Source: Rhizoclosmatium globosum
Lineage: Eukaryota; Chytridiomycota; Chytridiomycetes; Chytridiales; Chytriomycetaceae
Length of the DNA stretch: 64,000 nucleotides
Direction of reading: 5' to 3'
NCBI GenBank assembly: GCA_002104985.1
Contig: MCGO01000063.1
Location: 1-64,000 of the forward strand
Shown: in pieces, positions 45,308 to 57,700 of the stretch
Layout: each line of letters begins with the position of its first letter
How positions within the stretch are numbered: position 1 is the stretch's first letter
Notes under the pieces: model-generated
Databases searched by the model: none
What the model was told of the DNA's origin: nothing
Seen by the model: only the letters and a program-made list of their open reading frames with translations
Program-made: the position numbers and the translations under genes

Positions 45308-47627
45308 ATGATTTCGGCAATAAGAGACCAAGTCCCCTTACCAGATGGATGCGAATACCACGTCATGATGTCCTACTGGTAAAAGAAATATTTCAAAGAA
45401 GGTAACCTCTAAACACCGAATAGTTGGGCCCAGAAAGACATTGTGTGTGAGATCCAGCACTACCTCTGTTCAAATGGCCTCAAAGTATGGCGGGACGAAG
45501 AGCAAATGACTGGCGATACTGTTCGCAGAATGGTTGAAGGGATCTCTCAATCTCGGATCATTCTTGTCCATATGAGTGCAGCCTATGAAGTTAGCTAAAG
45601 TGGACTTAAATTGGTTGTACCCACCCACTAACACTCAACTTTACTAGTGCTCAAAGAACTGCCAGCGCGAACTCAACTTTTGCTATGACGATGAAACCAA
45701 GCATTTGATTCCAGTAATTCTTGATAAGGGCCCTTTTCCAGTCACCAAATTCAAGACTGGTTCAACAACGGCTTTTCACTTTGACCTTTCCGACCACTTG
45801 AATGATCCGAATCGACTTGATAATATCAAACAGAGACTATTGAGTGAGATATTTACTGTTTTGGGGTATAAGCCTACTGCGTCAGTTCCGTCTGTTGTTT
45901 CCAGTGTCTCTGTAAGGATTTCCTGTGGTATTCCTATTTCAATTAATTGCATTAAAGGAGCAATCAGCACAAAAGCTCACACTCACACAAGCTATCGTTC
46001 GTCTCTCTGAAACAAAAGAAATCCTCAAACTCATGATCGACACAAAACTCATTGAATCCTTGGACGACCTCAATGAAGCGTGTGACGATGCTCTCGCCGA
46101 ATTTCGGGAACAGGTCACAGAAACTGCCTTTGATTCCCTTCAGAAGCAATTCGAAGCTCGCGTGCGCAGACCTCTCTTGAAAACACTTGAAAAAACGCCT
46201 CAGTCTTCAAAGCCAGCAACAATCCTCAAAGGCTTTCTGCCAAAATCAAGCAGCTTCTCGTCTCAACTGGATGGAGTTGAGTCTTTGCCCTGGTGGAAAC
46301 GCTTGATGAGTGGATCCTCCGAACCATCGAGACTTCCAAGTAGTGACTCGTTCTTGAATGGAATCAGTCCCGACGAGGATCCACGGTAAGCCATTCGCCT
46401 TAAAATAACGAAGAGTGACAGAAATGTTGAAATAAGAACGGCCAAACTCCTCGAAGCCATGGCTTTCAGTGGAATCAATACCATGGCTGCCACAGAAGCT
46501 CGTCGCGGTGGATATGTGCTTCCATCGCTTCCTTCAAACTGGTCTGTCCGTGATGTGGTTGCATGGGCTAGACAACAAGATTCTTCTCCCCAATTGATTC
46601 GTTTCTTGAAAGGTAAGTGGATTTTATTATGTGCAATGATTTATCTTTCGTTGTAGAGGAAGAAATCGACGGACATGCCTTACTTCTTCTCACCGAGTCT
46701 CAACTTCAATTCTTGAAAGTAGGACCACGCATTATATTCCTCGACAAAATCCACGCCCTCGAGCAAATCAATGAATCTGGATTGGCCGAGATCGAAGAAA
46801 CGTCCAGAGTCGTCGAGACTGTTGTTCCGATACTTGATGTACTCAATGAATCTGCACCCATCTCCACACTGCCCCCATCTTACCTTGAAACGACATCTCA
46901 TCCTGCCAGTCCTCCGACTGATACTCCACAAGCAAATGAAGCACAAACTTCATCAACTGAAAAAGAAGCACAAGCTACGCCGCTTACAGACGAATCATTC
47001 TTTGGCGACCTAGTCCTTCCATCACTGCCTGGAAAATGGTCTGCCGCGGATGTGCTTGAATGGGTCACAAAGAATGAAGGAACACCTGAGCTGATTGAAT
47101 TTTCGAAAAGTAAGTTTGATGTTTGCATTAAATCTGTCACCAATACGTTTTCAGATCAAGATATTGATGGAATCGCTCTTTTGGGTCTTGTCGAGAGAGA
47201 CGTTTCCTTCCTCCCTATAGGCCCACGTGTTCGCTTCCTAGAAAAAGTGAACGAACTCAATCAGATTAATATCAGTGTAAAAGTGCGTGAAGAACCTCCC
47301 TCAAAGAAGATGGTTTCTAATTTTGGGGACTTGGTTTTACCTACGCTTCCGAGTTATTGGACCGTGGAAGAGACTGTTCAATGGATTCTTCAGAATGGAG
47401 GTACAAAAGAGATTGTGCAGTTCGTTCAAGGTATTTTCTTTGTTTTTCTTGCTTTATTCGCTGATTTGTTTGTTCAAGGCCAACGAACTGGAGGAAGCAC
47501 ACTCCTCTCGCTCAAGATTTACGATTTTGTATTCCCTACTATTGGTCAAAGAATTCGTTTCAAGGTTGCTTTGGAAGCTCTCCAAGAAAGAGAATTAGAT
47601 GAAGCTGCACCACCAGCTTACGTATAA
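45308..47627 (+). CDS. TIR-SAM-SAM-SAM protein, 660 aa
   Basis: Eight exons: 45308-45378, 45424-45589, 45648-45911, 45958-46385, 46437-46612, 46657-47109, 47155-47430, 47479-47627, all in frame. Residues about 15-165 form a TIR domain: YHVMMSYCWAQKD, GLKVWRDEEQMTGD, ILVHMSAAYECSKNCQREL, LIPVIL. A helical linker follows, then three SAM domains at about 325-395, 475-550 and 570-645, each starting LP(S/T)LP..W and ending with a GPR/GQR-(I/V)-F helix. TIR domains either assemble signalling complexes or hydrolyse NAD+; SAM domains oligomerise. The parts are those of animal SARM1 in a different order and without ARM repeats. Glu49/Glu50 lie near where the catalytic Glu of enzymatic TIRs would be; activity cannot be judged. 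Confidence 0.87.
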
Positions 47628-47723
47628 TTACATCTAAAACCCCAGAAAGTAGAATCTCTAAGTTATGGGGTCATTTTATTAGAATAAAGAGATGCTTAAA
47701 ACCAAATTATCATCATAGAATAT

Positions 47724-50700
47724 CTATCGCTGTCGATTCCGATTTACAAAGACCATCAACCCAAACCCAATTATCCGATACGCGATCCCAAGCGTCAGCA
47801 TATACCACAAATTCCTTTCCGTTCGACCTAACTCGTATCCAAATAAATCGACGCTGAGCGGTAAGTCGTATTTCCCGTCATATATTTCTATTGTTAGCCC
47901 ATATTGTGCTTCAGTCATCCATCGATTAGGGCTTAGTGCGAAGAGGAATCCGGCGTTGATACGCTGTGCATCAATGAGGCGGGGAGAGCTGCCGTTCATA
48001 AGGGCGAGAACGAGGCCAACAAGAGTCGCTGTAAGAGGCGCAATGTCTCGTCGAGCGAACATAGAAACTAAAATAGAGACACCGCTGGATTACAGGAGTT
48101 AGATTATGGGAATACAATGAAAAAAAACAAACTTAACTATATACAAAAGAAGTTCATGAATATAAGAAGATATTGAGTTGTGATTGAAAATGTTGGCTTC
48201 ATAAAGTACACGTAGAGAGCTGAGAAGTGAAGAGCGGTAAGCGCTATTCGAGCGAGAACGCTTAGGTTCTTCCCCTGTCGCTGATATTAGTTTTTCATAC
48301 TAAAGAAGACATGAACAAACCAAATAGTACGCAAGCTTATCGTATCCAGCTGCACTTTCCCTCCAGTACACGAGTTTCTCTTCCGAAAACAGTCGGACAC
48401 CAGCAGGACCTGCTGCCACAGCAACAGATATACCCACAAGCGTTCCATACAACGAAACCAAATAATCGTTTGGAGGCACTGAAAGCCCTCGAAATGGACT
48501 AATCAATATCCCATGAAACGTTTCCGGAGTCTGTGCGGAGGCAACACCAATCACAAGTCCAGCCCCCATTGCAACTCCGAGTTCCGTTAAAAGTGCCCAT
48601 AGTTGGCGAGATTGCTGAAGAAGTGACCTGTTATGGCTGTACCAAACTTGATGCAAGAAGCCAGCCCCTCGTCGTTTCGTTAATCGAAGAAGTTCATCGA
48701 CAGAGGAAGTTGACTCTTCTTCCGTAAGAGCGACATTGACAATAGTGTCGCTACTACCAGCTGTATCTTGTCTCTCTCGATCCTCAAATTCCTTGACACC
48801 ATCGACCTCCTCCCCATGCCTCTCCCTCCTCGCCCACATTTCCACCAATTCATCCACAGTAACACTCGGTGTACCGTCTCTTACCCTCCCATTCCCACTC
48901 AAAACATCCATCAAAAACCCTTCGCCTTCCTTACCCTTCCCTCGATCTTCCCCATCAACAACAAACCCAATCCCCTCGAAATACCGCTTCGCGCCCTTCA
49001 CCTCCCCGAAATACACAACCCGTCCGCCAGGCGCAAGCATAATCACGTCGTCAAACGTGTTAAACAGTGCAACGCCCGGTTGATGCAACACCGCCAGAAC
49101 CGTCACCCCACACTCCCTCGTTACAGTATGTAATGTAGTTGTCATTGATAGTGCGGTGGTTGAATCGATTCCGGATGTAGGTTCGTCGAGGAAGAGAGCC
49201 AGAGGGGTTGCGACCAGTTCTGTTGCGATGTTGACGCGTTTACGTTGACCGCCAGAGATTCCGCGGGTGTGGGTGTCGCCAATGAGGGTGTTGGCACAGT
49301 CTTGAAGTCTGAATATGATGTGTGTTTAGCAATAGTATGTAAATGTGGGACAGGAATACGCAACTGTAAAACATCCAACACTGCGTCAACAAAGACTTCA
49401 AGTTTCCGTGCGTCAAAGCCCCTTCCCAAACGCATTCTCGCCGAATACAAGACAGCTTCGCGTACAGTCTGTTCGGGTACTAAGATATCTTCTTGCGGAA
49501 CATATCCAACCAGTTTTTTGAGTTTCGATAAAGTCACATCCGTCGAGCCATTGAGGTGAATAGATCCATCACTTTTCTGTAGCTTCCCCATCAAAACATT
49601 TAAAAACGTTGTCTCTGTGGTTCACAGTTAGGATAATCCCTGGGTAGAAGCAATACTCAACTGCCTGCCCCAGAGGGTCCAATAACCGCAACCATCCTTC
49701 CAGGCCTTAGCATCCCGGACACACCCTTCACAAGTTCCTTCTCTTTCAGCTTGAATTGAAGATTGTCAAACTCCAGATGAATCCGATTCCCCTTATTCGA
49801 TTCTTTAAAGGCATCAACGAGCACAACTGATGACGATGTGGGCGATGAAGCAAAGGAATTTGAAGATGGAGACGGAGAGATGCGTTTCAGGAATGCAATT
49901 GAAGAGAAGGAGAAGCCGACATATCGCGCTGCGAGGAGAACGAGTAAGAGAGTGTCAATGAGAGCGACGAGGAGAACAAGTGATGCATTGACTTCAGATG
50001 TGGATCCTGTTGGACAAGATCCAAAGATGCGACATTTCGATGGTGTAGTTGTTCCTGAAACGCTGTGCAAATTGTTGGTGAGAATCTGTAGATACACGAA
50101 ATGATGGTTGGATGAGGTTTCGCAATTCGAAATGCGCCACATTATATCCGGAACAATTTAATCCAATTAAGAATCCTTCTAAAGCACGTGAATCTACATC
50201 CGCTTATTTCTCGCCGAAATCAAAAGAGCGCACGAACCAAAACGAGCCTTCAGGACACGGAATCATGGTATGCGGATCCGGGCAATAAAATCCATTCCAA
50301 CAAAGCATCGGCTCATAAAGACCTTGCGGCTAAACAAAAACAATCCACATCAATACACGAAACAACACTCTAAAAAACAAACTCACCAAACACCTCACAC
50401 CAAACAACCGATCCACAGCACACTGCGACGTCGGCGGACACAAAACCGGTAAAGTGTTTGTTGTATTCTCTCTAACGTATGGACAAAAGAATCCACGCGG
50501 ACACATTGACGTCAAGTTTGATTCTTTCGAGAATCCAAATGAGACGCCAACGGGAAGACTCGGCGCGGCGAAGCATCCGTATCCTGAGCCTGCTTTTGTG
50601 GGGATTCCTGCGAGGCGAGGGTCTGTTGACGGGGCTAGGTTGAAGGGTGCGCCTGGCGTGGGATAGAGCCCGGATTCGGTGAAGGGATCGAAGCCGGTGG

Positions 50701-50869
50701 TGCTGATGTCCATTTGTTTGTTGGATTGTTTGGTTCGGGTTTCGTGTAAAGTTTTGAGGTTGTTTGGTTGGGGGGCTAGGTGTTGTTTGACAGTTGGGTT
50801 GGTTTTCGTGACAATTCCGTTAGTAGATAGTAGAAGTGACTTGGTTGTAATAGCTGTAGTATGAGGCAA
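47724..50869 (-). CDS. ABCG-family transporter with cysteine-rich N-terminal domain, about 905 aa
   Basis: Seven exons: about 50869-50387, 50329-50238, 50062-49662, 49614-49365, 49308-48321, 48280-48138, 48084-47724. The extracellular N terminus has repeated CP-x-G-x-(F/Y)-C motifs (MCPRGFFCP, NGFYCP, CPEGSFCVSG, SCPTGS), as in plant ABCG24/28 and yeast Adp1. One membrane segment, then a nucleotide-binding domain: Walker A GPSGAGKTT (split by an intron), signature RGISGGQRKRV, Walker B ALFLDEPTSG. An ABC-2 membrane domain closes the protein. It is a half-transporter; substrate unknown. The 5' end is unresolved: the model has no ATG start, while an ATG at 50924 opens a signal-peptide-like frame (MLVSFLSFFLIPTLTL) in another phase. 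One intron (48320-48281) is only 40 nt. Confidence 0.85.
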
Positions 50870-50924
50870 TATAACACAGTGTAAGTGTAGGAATTAAGAA
50901 GAAAGAAAGAAAGGAGACAAGCAT

Positions 50925-51773
50925 TGTTGTTGGTTTGGGTTGCTTGGCATTACTCGAAGGGACACCCAGCAGTGCCGATTAGAAAGGAAATGCAGAAAGT
51001 GATATGTTTAAAGATTAAAAAGAGTAATTTGGGACAATGAACTAATGATGATGGTTGGTATTTGGTTAGTGTTCATTTCTTTCTCTAAGCTGAAGGATTT
51101 TGAACAAACAAAGCAGAATTTGGATTACTCAACCATTTTACTGCTTACGTCACAAGTAATACATAGAGCATGCATATGTTCCTTGCGAGTCGATTAAGGC
51201 CTGCCTGGCACAGCCCGTAAAAATGTCTCGACTACAACTGAAGTGTGCAGCAATCATAGTAGATGTGACCACGACTACAACAGTCAAATGATGGCTTACG
51301 CTATAGGAATTATTGGCGCGTGCTGCAAAGTGTGAATGTGTGCGTGCCCATTAAATTTCGACGTTCATCACAAGCCCGTTCCAGAGCATCTTTTCATAAT
51401 CGAACTGTGCGTTCAACTAATGTACTCTAATCCTCTTAAACGTTGTTTTTGTATTGTTGAATTGATTCTTCCAGACTAGAACGGGTATCTTTTGTATTAC
51501 AAATCTTAAAATAATTCAATCAAACGAAGAGTCGTGATTAACATCAACAGCGTACCTTTCTAGCATTTAAATTGAAAGTTTACATAGCGAACAAAGACAG
51601 AAACACTGTAGCGGCTTCCCTCACCTCATAGAACAGCCTGACAAATTTTAATCAAAATCAGCGCGTGTTCCATCTTCCTCTACAAGCCCGTAGTTCTTGC
51701 ACACGCATCACCCCAATAACAATTTTCCTGTTGGTTTCAAAAGAAGTCGTCGAATCTTTTCCAACTAGACAAG
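50925..51773. other. Intergenic, no feature seen
   Basis: 849 bp between divergently transcribed genes (ABCG, minus; RNase fusion, plus). No coding potential was recognised; both promoters should lie here. Confidence 0.4.
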
Positions 51774-54700
51774 ATGCTTTTCTCGTTGGTCCTTGCCGCG
51801 GCGTCCGTGCAAGCTGCATGGTACGGCAGCTGTTCACACGATCCCTGCATCACTGGAAACAAGCTGGATGCCTCCTGCCATCCTTGCATCAGCCAAATTG
51901 CCGCCGTTGTTCCATACTGCACAAAGACGGGATGGTCAAACAATGTTTCAAAGACTGGTGGTCCGTATGGGTGTGTTGATGCAGTGACCCAAGTGTGTCG
52001 AATCTCGTGTCCAAATGGAACTCCATTGGATCCGGTTCCATCAGCCTCGAGTGCTACGAAAACATCAAGTGTTCCACTACCAACAGACGGGCCTTCGTGT
52101 TCACTCAACTCGCTTTCCTGCACTGCCAATGTGGATTCGTGTTGTGTGCCCGACAATGGACTTATGGTGATGGCGCTTCAGTGGCTTCCTGGATGGTGCT
52201 CTGCGAATGCGTGTTCAAACGATGTTCAGGCGGCGATTCCACAGGGAACTTGGACCATCCACGGTTTGTTGAACGAACACACATCTTTCTCCATTACGTA
52301 AGCTTATAAACAATTGAAAAAAATAGGACTTTGGCCTGACACGTGTGCTGGAGCTCAACTTGCTGGATGCGATTCAACTCGTCAATACACTTCTATTGAC
52401 ACCTTTGTCAAGGGCTCACCAATCTACAATGACATGCTCAAGTACTGGATTTCGTACAAAGGCGCCGATATTGCTTCGTTTGACGATTTCTGGGTATGTC
52501 TTATCGATATTCCGACGTGTTAGGGGCCTAATTAATGTGTTGGTCAAAAAATAGGTGCATGAATGGGGAAAACACGGTACTTGCTACTCTCCAGCCAACA
52601 CAAAGTGTGTCGGTGGAAACGGAAACGATGTCCTTCGATTCTTTAACGACGTTTTAAAAATCAGAAAGACGTACGACTTGTACGCCGTCTTGTATAATGC
52701 TGGCATCATTCCAAACGGAAGCCGATACACCATCGCGCAGGTTGATGCTGCTGTTTCCAAGCAATGGCCTGGAATGAACTTGGGTTATGTTTGTTCAGGT
52801 GGATATGTGAACGAAATCCGTCTCTCGTTGAAAGGTGCTGGTGGTGGTCTTGTGGGTGTTCCAACTAATGCACCAGAGACCAACAACTGTGGATCTTCTT
52901 TCTTGTATGCTGCTCCATTGGATGGCGTTATTGTTCCACCCTCAGGCGCCACCACCACCTCAACCACAAGCTCGACTTCTACGACTTCGACAACCACTGC
53001 GACTACTGCAACTACCACAACATCAGCTACTACTGCAACCACAACATCAAGCACAACCACGACTGTGGTTGAGGATCCTGTGACCACTACAACTTCAACC
53101 ACTTCAACCACCTCAATTGACGTGCCAGTCGAGATGACAACGACTTCCACAACATCCGAAACTACTGCCACAACAGAAACCACTACCAGCTCCACCACCT
53201 CTCAAACGACTGAAACTACTCAAACAACCACTTCGAGTACCACCACTGTTGAAGAGACGACTACTTCTTCAACCACCACTTCAACAGATGCCGACGCTGT
53301 CACCACAACCACTTCATCCACTTCGGAAACAACGACCTCATTTACTTCCACAACTGTCGCCCCTGAAGAAACAACTACAAGCAGCACTTCGACAACATCG
53401 TCAACTGTTGCCACCACCACAACAACGAGTACAACGTCAACCGCTTCTCCAGCCTCCACTTTCGGTTCAAAGTGTTCACATAATCCTTGCACAACCGGCT
53501 TCAAGCTTGACCCAGCCTGTGATCCTTGTGTCGCTAAAATTGGTGTAGTCTTGCCTTATTGTATCAACACTGGATGGTCCAACAACATCTCTAAAACTGG
53601 TGGTCCATACGGATGTGTCACAGCTGTCACCGAAGTCTGTCGCCTTTCTTGTCCCAACGGACTTCCAATTGGTGGAACTACGACTACAAGCACTACTTCT
53701 ACGACTACTACTACCACTGCGGGAGACTTTGCGACATCTGCAGTGACTTATGCAGTGACCACTAAGGTTGCGTCTACTGCCAATGTTCCTGCCACCACCG
53801 CAACCTCCGCTGTTCCCACCGCACTCCCAGGAACTTGTTCAACTTCATCTCTCTCGTGTTCGGCGAATGCTGATTCTTGCTGCGTACCAGACAATGGACT
53901 CCTTGTTCTTGCTCTTCAGTGGTTGCCTGGATGGTGTGCTGCCAACACTTGTGGACAGGATGTCAAGTCGTCTATTCCAGATGGAAAATGGACCATTCAC
54001 GGTAACTTAACTCTTTATCATAATTCCTCGACATCTAACTACTTAACCCAAAGGTTTATGGCCTGACTTGTGTTCTGGAGCCCGTCCACCAACCAAGGGA
54101 TGCGACACCACTCGAAACCAGCCATCCATCGACTCTATTGTCAAGTCCAGCCCAATTTACGCCGACATGCTCAAGTACTGGATTTCATACAAGGGCATCG
54201 ACGTCACCTCCTTTGACAGTTTCTGGGTCAACGAATGGAACACCCACGGAACCTGTTATTCTCCAGCCAACGCAAACTGTGCTGGATCCAACGAACAAGG
54301 TGTTGTTAAGTTTTTCAGTGATGTGTTGAAAGCGCACAAGACCTACGACTTGTACTCCGTCCTCTATGCGGCTGGAATCGTCCCCAATGGATCATCCTAC
54401 ACTATTGCGCAAGTTGACGCCGTAATTGCAACTGTCTGGCCGGGCATGAACGCTGGATACGTTTGTGCCGGAGGTTACGTCAATGAGATCCGTCTTTCCC
54501 TCAAGGGTGCTGGTGGCGGTCTTGTTGGGGTTCCAGCAAACGCGCCAGAGACCAACAACTGTGGAACTAGTTTCATTTATGTCCCACCTATCGGCGGAAG
54601 CGTTCCAACTGGTACTGCCTCTGTTCCTGTCCCAACTGCTACGCCTGGTTCTGTTGATTTGACTCCCACCAGAGGACAGCTTCCTTGGAGTGATTGGAAC

Positions 54701-57700
54701 TTTATTGTAAGCCGGTCTTATATTAAACGTAATAGTTCACTAATAGTGTTTCAAACAGACCACCACAGATATTCACGGTTACATCAACGGTCAAGGAGGA
54801 AACAACCAGGGACAATACAGCGCCAACTTTGCTGACTTCTCCGTCTTTGTTGTGAGTATCATGCACTCAATCAGAGCATCGGTTTTAATCATTTGTTACA
54901 GGACAAGATGAAGGCGAAGGCTGATGCTCAGAACGTTGAACTTTTTGTTGTTGACTGTGGAGACCAACACGATGGAACCGCTTTGTCTGACAACTTGGAT
55001 GTTCAACCTGTCGATGGATATTTGACCAACCCAGCTATCCAGTTGCTTCCATACGACGTCTTGGCCATTGGAAACCACGAGTTGTACCTCAACCCAATTA
55101 TTGACGATGTGACCAACAACATTGCCAAGTTCTGGGGCGAGAAGTACTTGGTAAGAGTATTCTGTTTTTATTTGGCTTAAATTTAATTATGGCAACATAG
55201 ACTGGAAACGTGTATACCTCTGTTGACAAGACCATGAACGCCAACTCGGTTCCAATCGGAAACAGATTCCGTCGTTTCACTGGTTCAAAGGGAACTAAAG
55301 TGACTGCTTTTGGATGGCTCTTTAGCTCGTTCGCCAACTCCCAAGGAACTCACGCTTACATCACCAACGTTGCCGATGAAGTCAAGCAACAGTGGTTCAT
55401 TGATGCAGTCAACCAGGATGCTGACTTATTCATAATTACTGGACACGTTACTCTCCGAGCCTCTCAGGGAAGCAGCACCAACTCTCCTGAATGGGATGCT
55501 ACCATCAACGCGATTCGTGCGATCAAGCCAGAAAGTAAGCTCACGTCATTCCTTCCCAGTATCATTAACTCTCTACATTTCCTTAGCTCCAATTGTTATT
55601 TTTGGTGGACACTTGCATATCCGTGATTACAAGAACATGGGATACAAGGCATACGGTCTCTCTGCGGGTCGATACATGGAAACAGTTGGATTCATGTCCC
55701 TCACTAAGGATGGAAACAAGATTGACAGACGCTACTTGGACGCCAACGTTCCTACCTACAACTACCATATCGGTCAACCTGCAAACGCTTCACTCGGCTC
55801 CACCACTACGACTGGACAGCAGATTTTGAGCATTATTGCGAAGGCTTCGACTCTCACCAAGTCGAATCAGGTTATTGGATACGTTCCTCGCGACTACTAC
55901 TTGAACCGTGTTTCTCCAACCGATGATGGATCCATTTATAAGTTGATTGGAGATTACTTGGCTCCAACTATGCAGCTCCCAGGACGCAATCCTGCTTTGT
56001 TCGCCTTGAACTCTGGTTCCATTCGTTTGGATCTCTTCAAAGGACCACTCACTGTTGACAACGCGTTCCAGGTAACTTAGGTTTCTTTTTTTATTATTTA
56101 TCTAACTTGCGTATTTCAGGCCTCTCCATTCAGCGACTACTTTATGCTGATTCCAAACGTTCCTTACAGTATCATTAAGCAGTTTGCTACATTCCTCGAA
56201 ACCTACCACACCACCCACAAATTCTTCACTCCAGCTAGAAGACAATCGTGTATTGGAACCATGGGATATGTTACTACCGATGATTTGTCATCTACAAACC
56301 TTGGAGACGACACATTCCATTGCCCGTATGGCTTCTTCTCCAACTCAAAGTGGGCCACTTATTCTCCAAGAATTGTTCCAAATGGAAACCCAACTGACTT
56401 GTGGATCTCGTTGTTTACGATTACATCGAGAAGGATGTTAAGGCCATGTTGAAAGATACTTTCAACTTTGATACTGTCCCTGTCGGACAATCACCAAACT
56501 ACTATACAAATGGAAATACCACTGGAACTTTGAAGGCGTCTGACATCTTCCCCATGATTGCAGCAAAGTACTGGCAAACTGCTACTTCAACTTCAACCGC
56601 AACGCTCACTGCCACCGCGACAGTTGGTACGTATGCATACCTCATAGAAAATATTGTATCTAACTAGTAAGTAGCCTCCACAACCGACGTTCAAAGTACG
56701 ACTGTTACCGCTGTGACTACAACAGAAACAGCTGCAACAACTGTTGCAGTTTCGGTCACCAATACCGACACTTCCGAATCAGTCTCTGTGCAATCCACCG
56801 TCACAAAAACAACAGAATTCTCCACCGCAACCGATTTAGCAACCGTTTCCTCAACCCAACAAAATGATGTCTCTGATGGGGCTTCAACAACTGTGATTAC
56901 TGCCACAGAATCTTCCTACTACTCTGCCCAACCCGTTGATTCTTCGGCAACTTCAACTAAATCAGCTGTCGCGTCTGCAACTGAGACTGTAAATGCAGTG
57001 AAAAGTTTGGAGTCCGCCGTATCTACAACAGATGGTGTCTCTGTTTCTTTGACAGCCGAAACCAGTTTACCTGCTGAGGTTTCCACAACTACTGTTGTCT
57101 TTGAAAGCCCTACTGCAATTGTTTCTGTTGAGTCTCCCTCTGCCTCAGCTGATGCTGAATCGAGTATAGTTGGTTCTACAATTGAATCATTCACTAGTAC
57201 TGTAGATTTCGAATCTACCACTACATCGGCCGTTCTCGACTCTACTGCAACAGTTGATGTAACTGAATCATTGGCTACATCAGCATCTGCTGCTTTCAGC
57301 TCCGAAGCGACTGTAACTACCGATATGGAATCAACCTCCGCTGCTTCCGTTGTCGAACCAACTACACTTACCTCTGAATTCACCACAATCACTGCAACTG
57401 TCGAAGCAACTTCCGCTGCTGCCATTTCAGAATTCCCTTCCATTCCAAAATCAGCTGAATCATCGAGCACTGTCGCGGATGCCCTCTCTGCCTCCACTGA
57501 AGTTGTTCTTGAGTCAACCACAGTCGCAACCAGAATTGAAGCAACAACCATAGCTGAGTATGACTCGACTACAACTTTTGATATTCCTGAATCAACCACC
57601 TTTGAAGGTTCTGAATCTACAACCTCCACCGCCGGAGCTGTTGAGTCAGGCACAACCGCTGTTGTCATTGAAGCTACCTCCACAGTCATCGTCATTGAAT

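Noticed and set aside
52950..53460. Thr-rich repeats as a separate minisatellite or a recombination hotspot
   Set aside because: It is an in-frame linker between the two RNase T2 halves; the repeat is at the codon level and not a clean DNA tandem.
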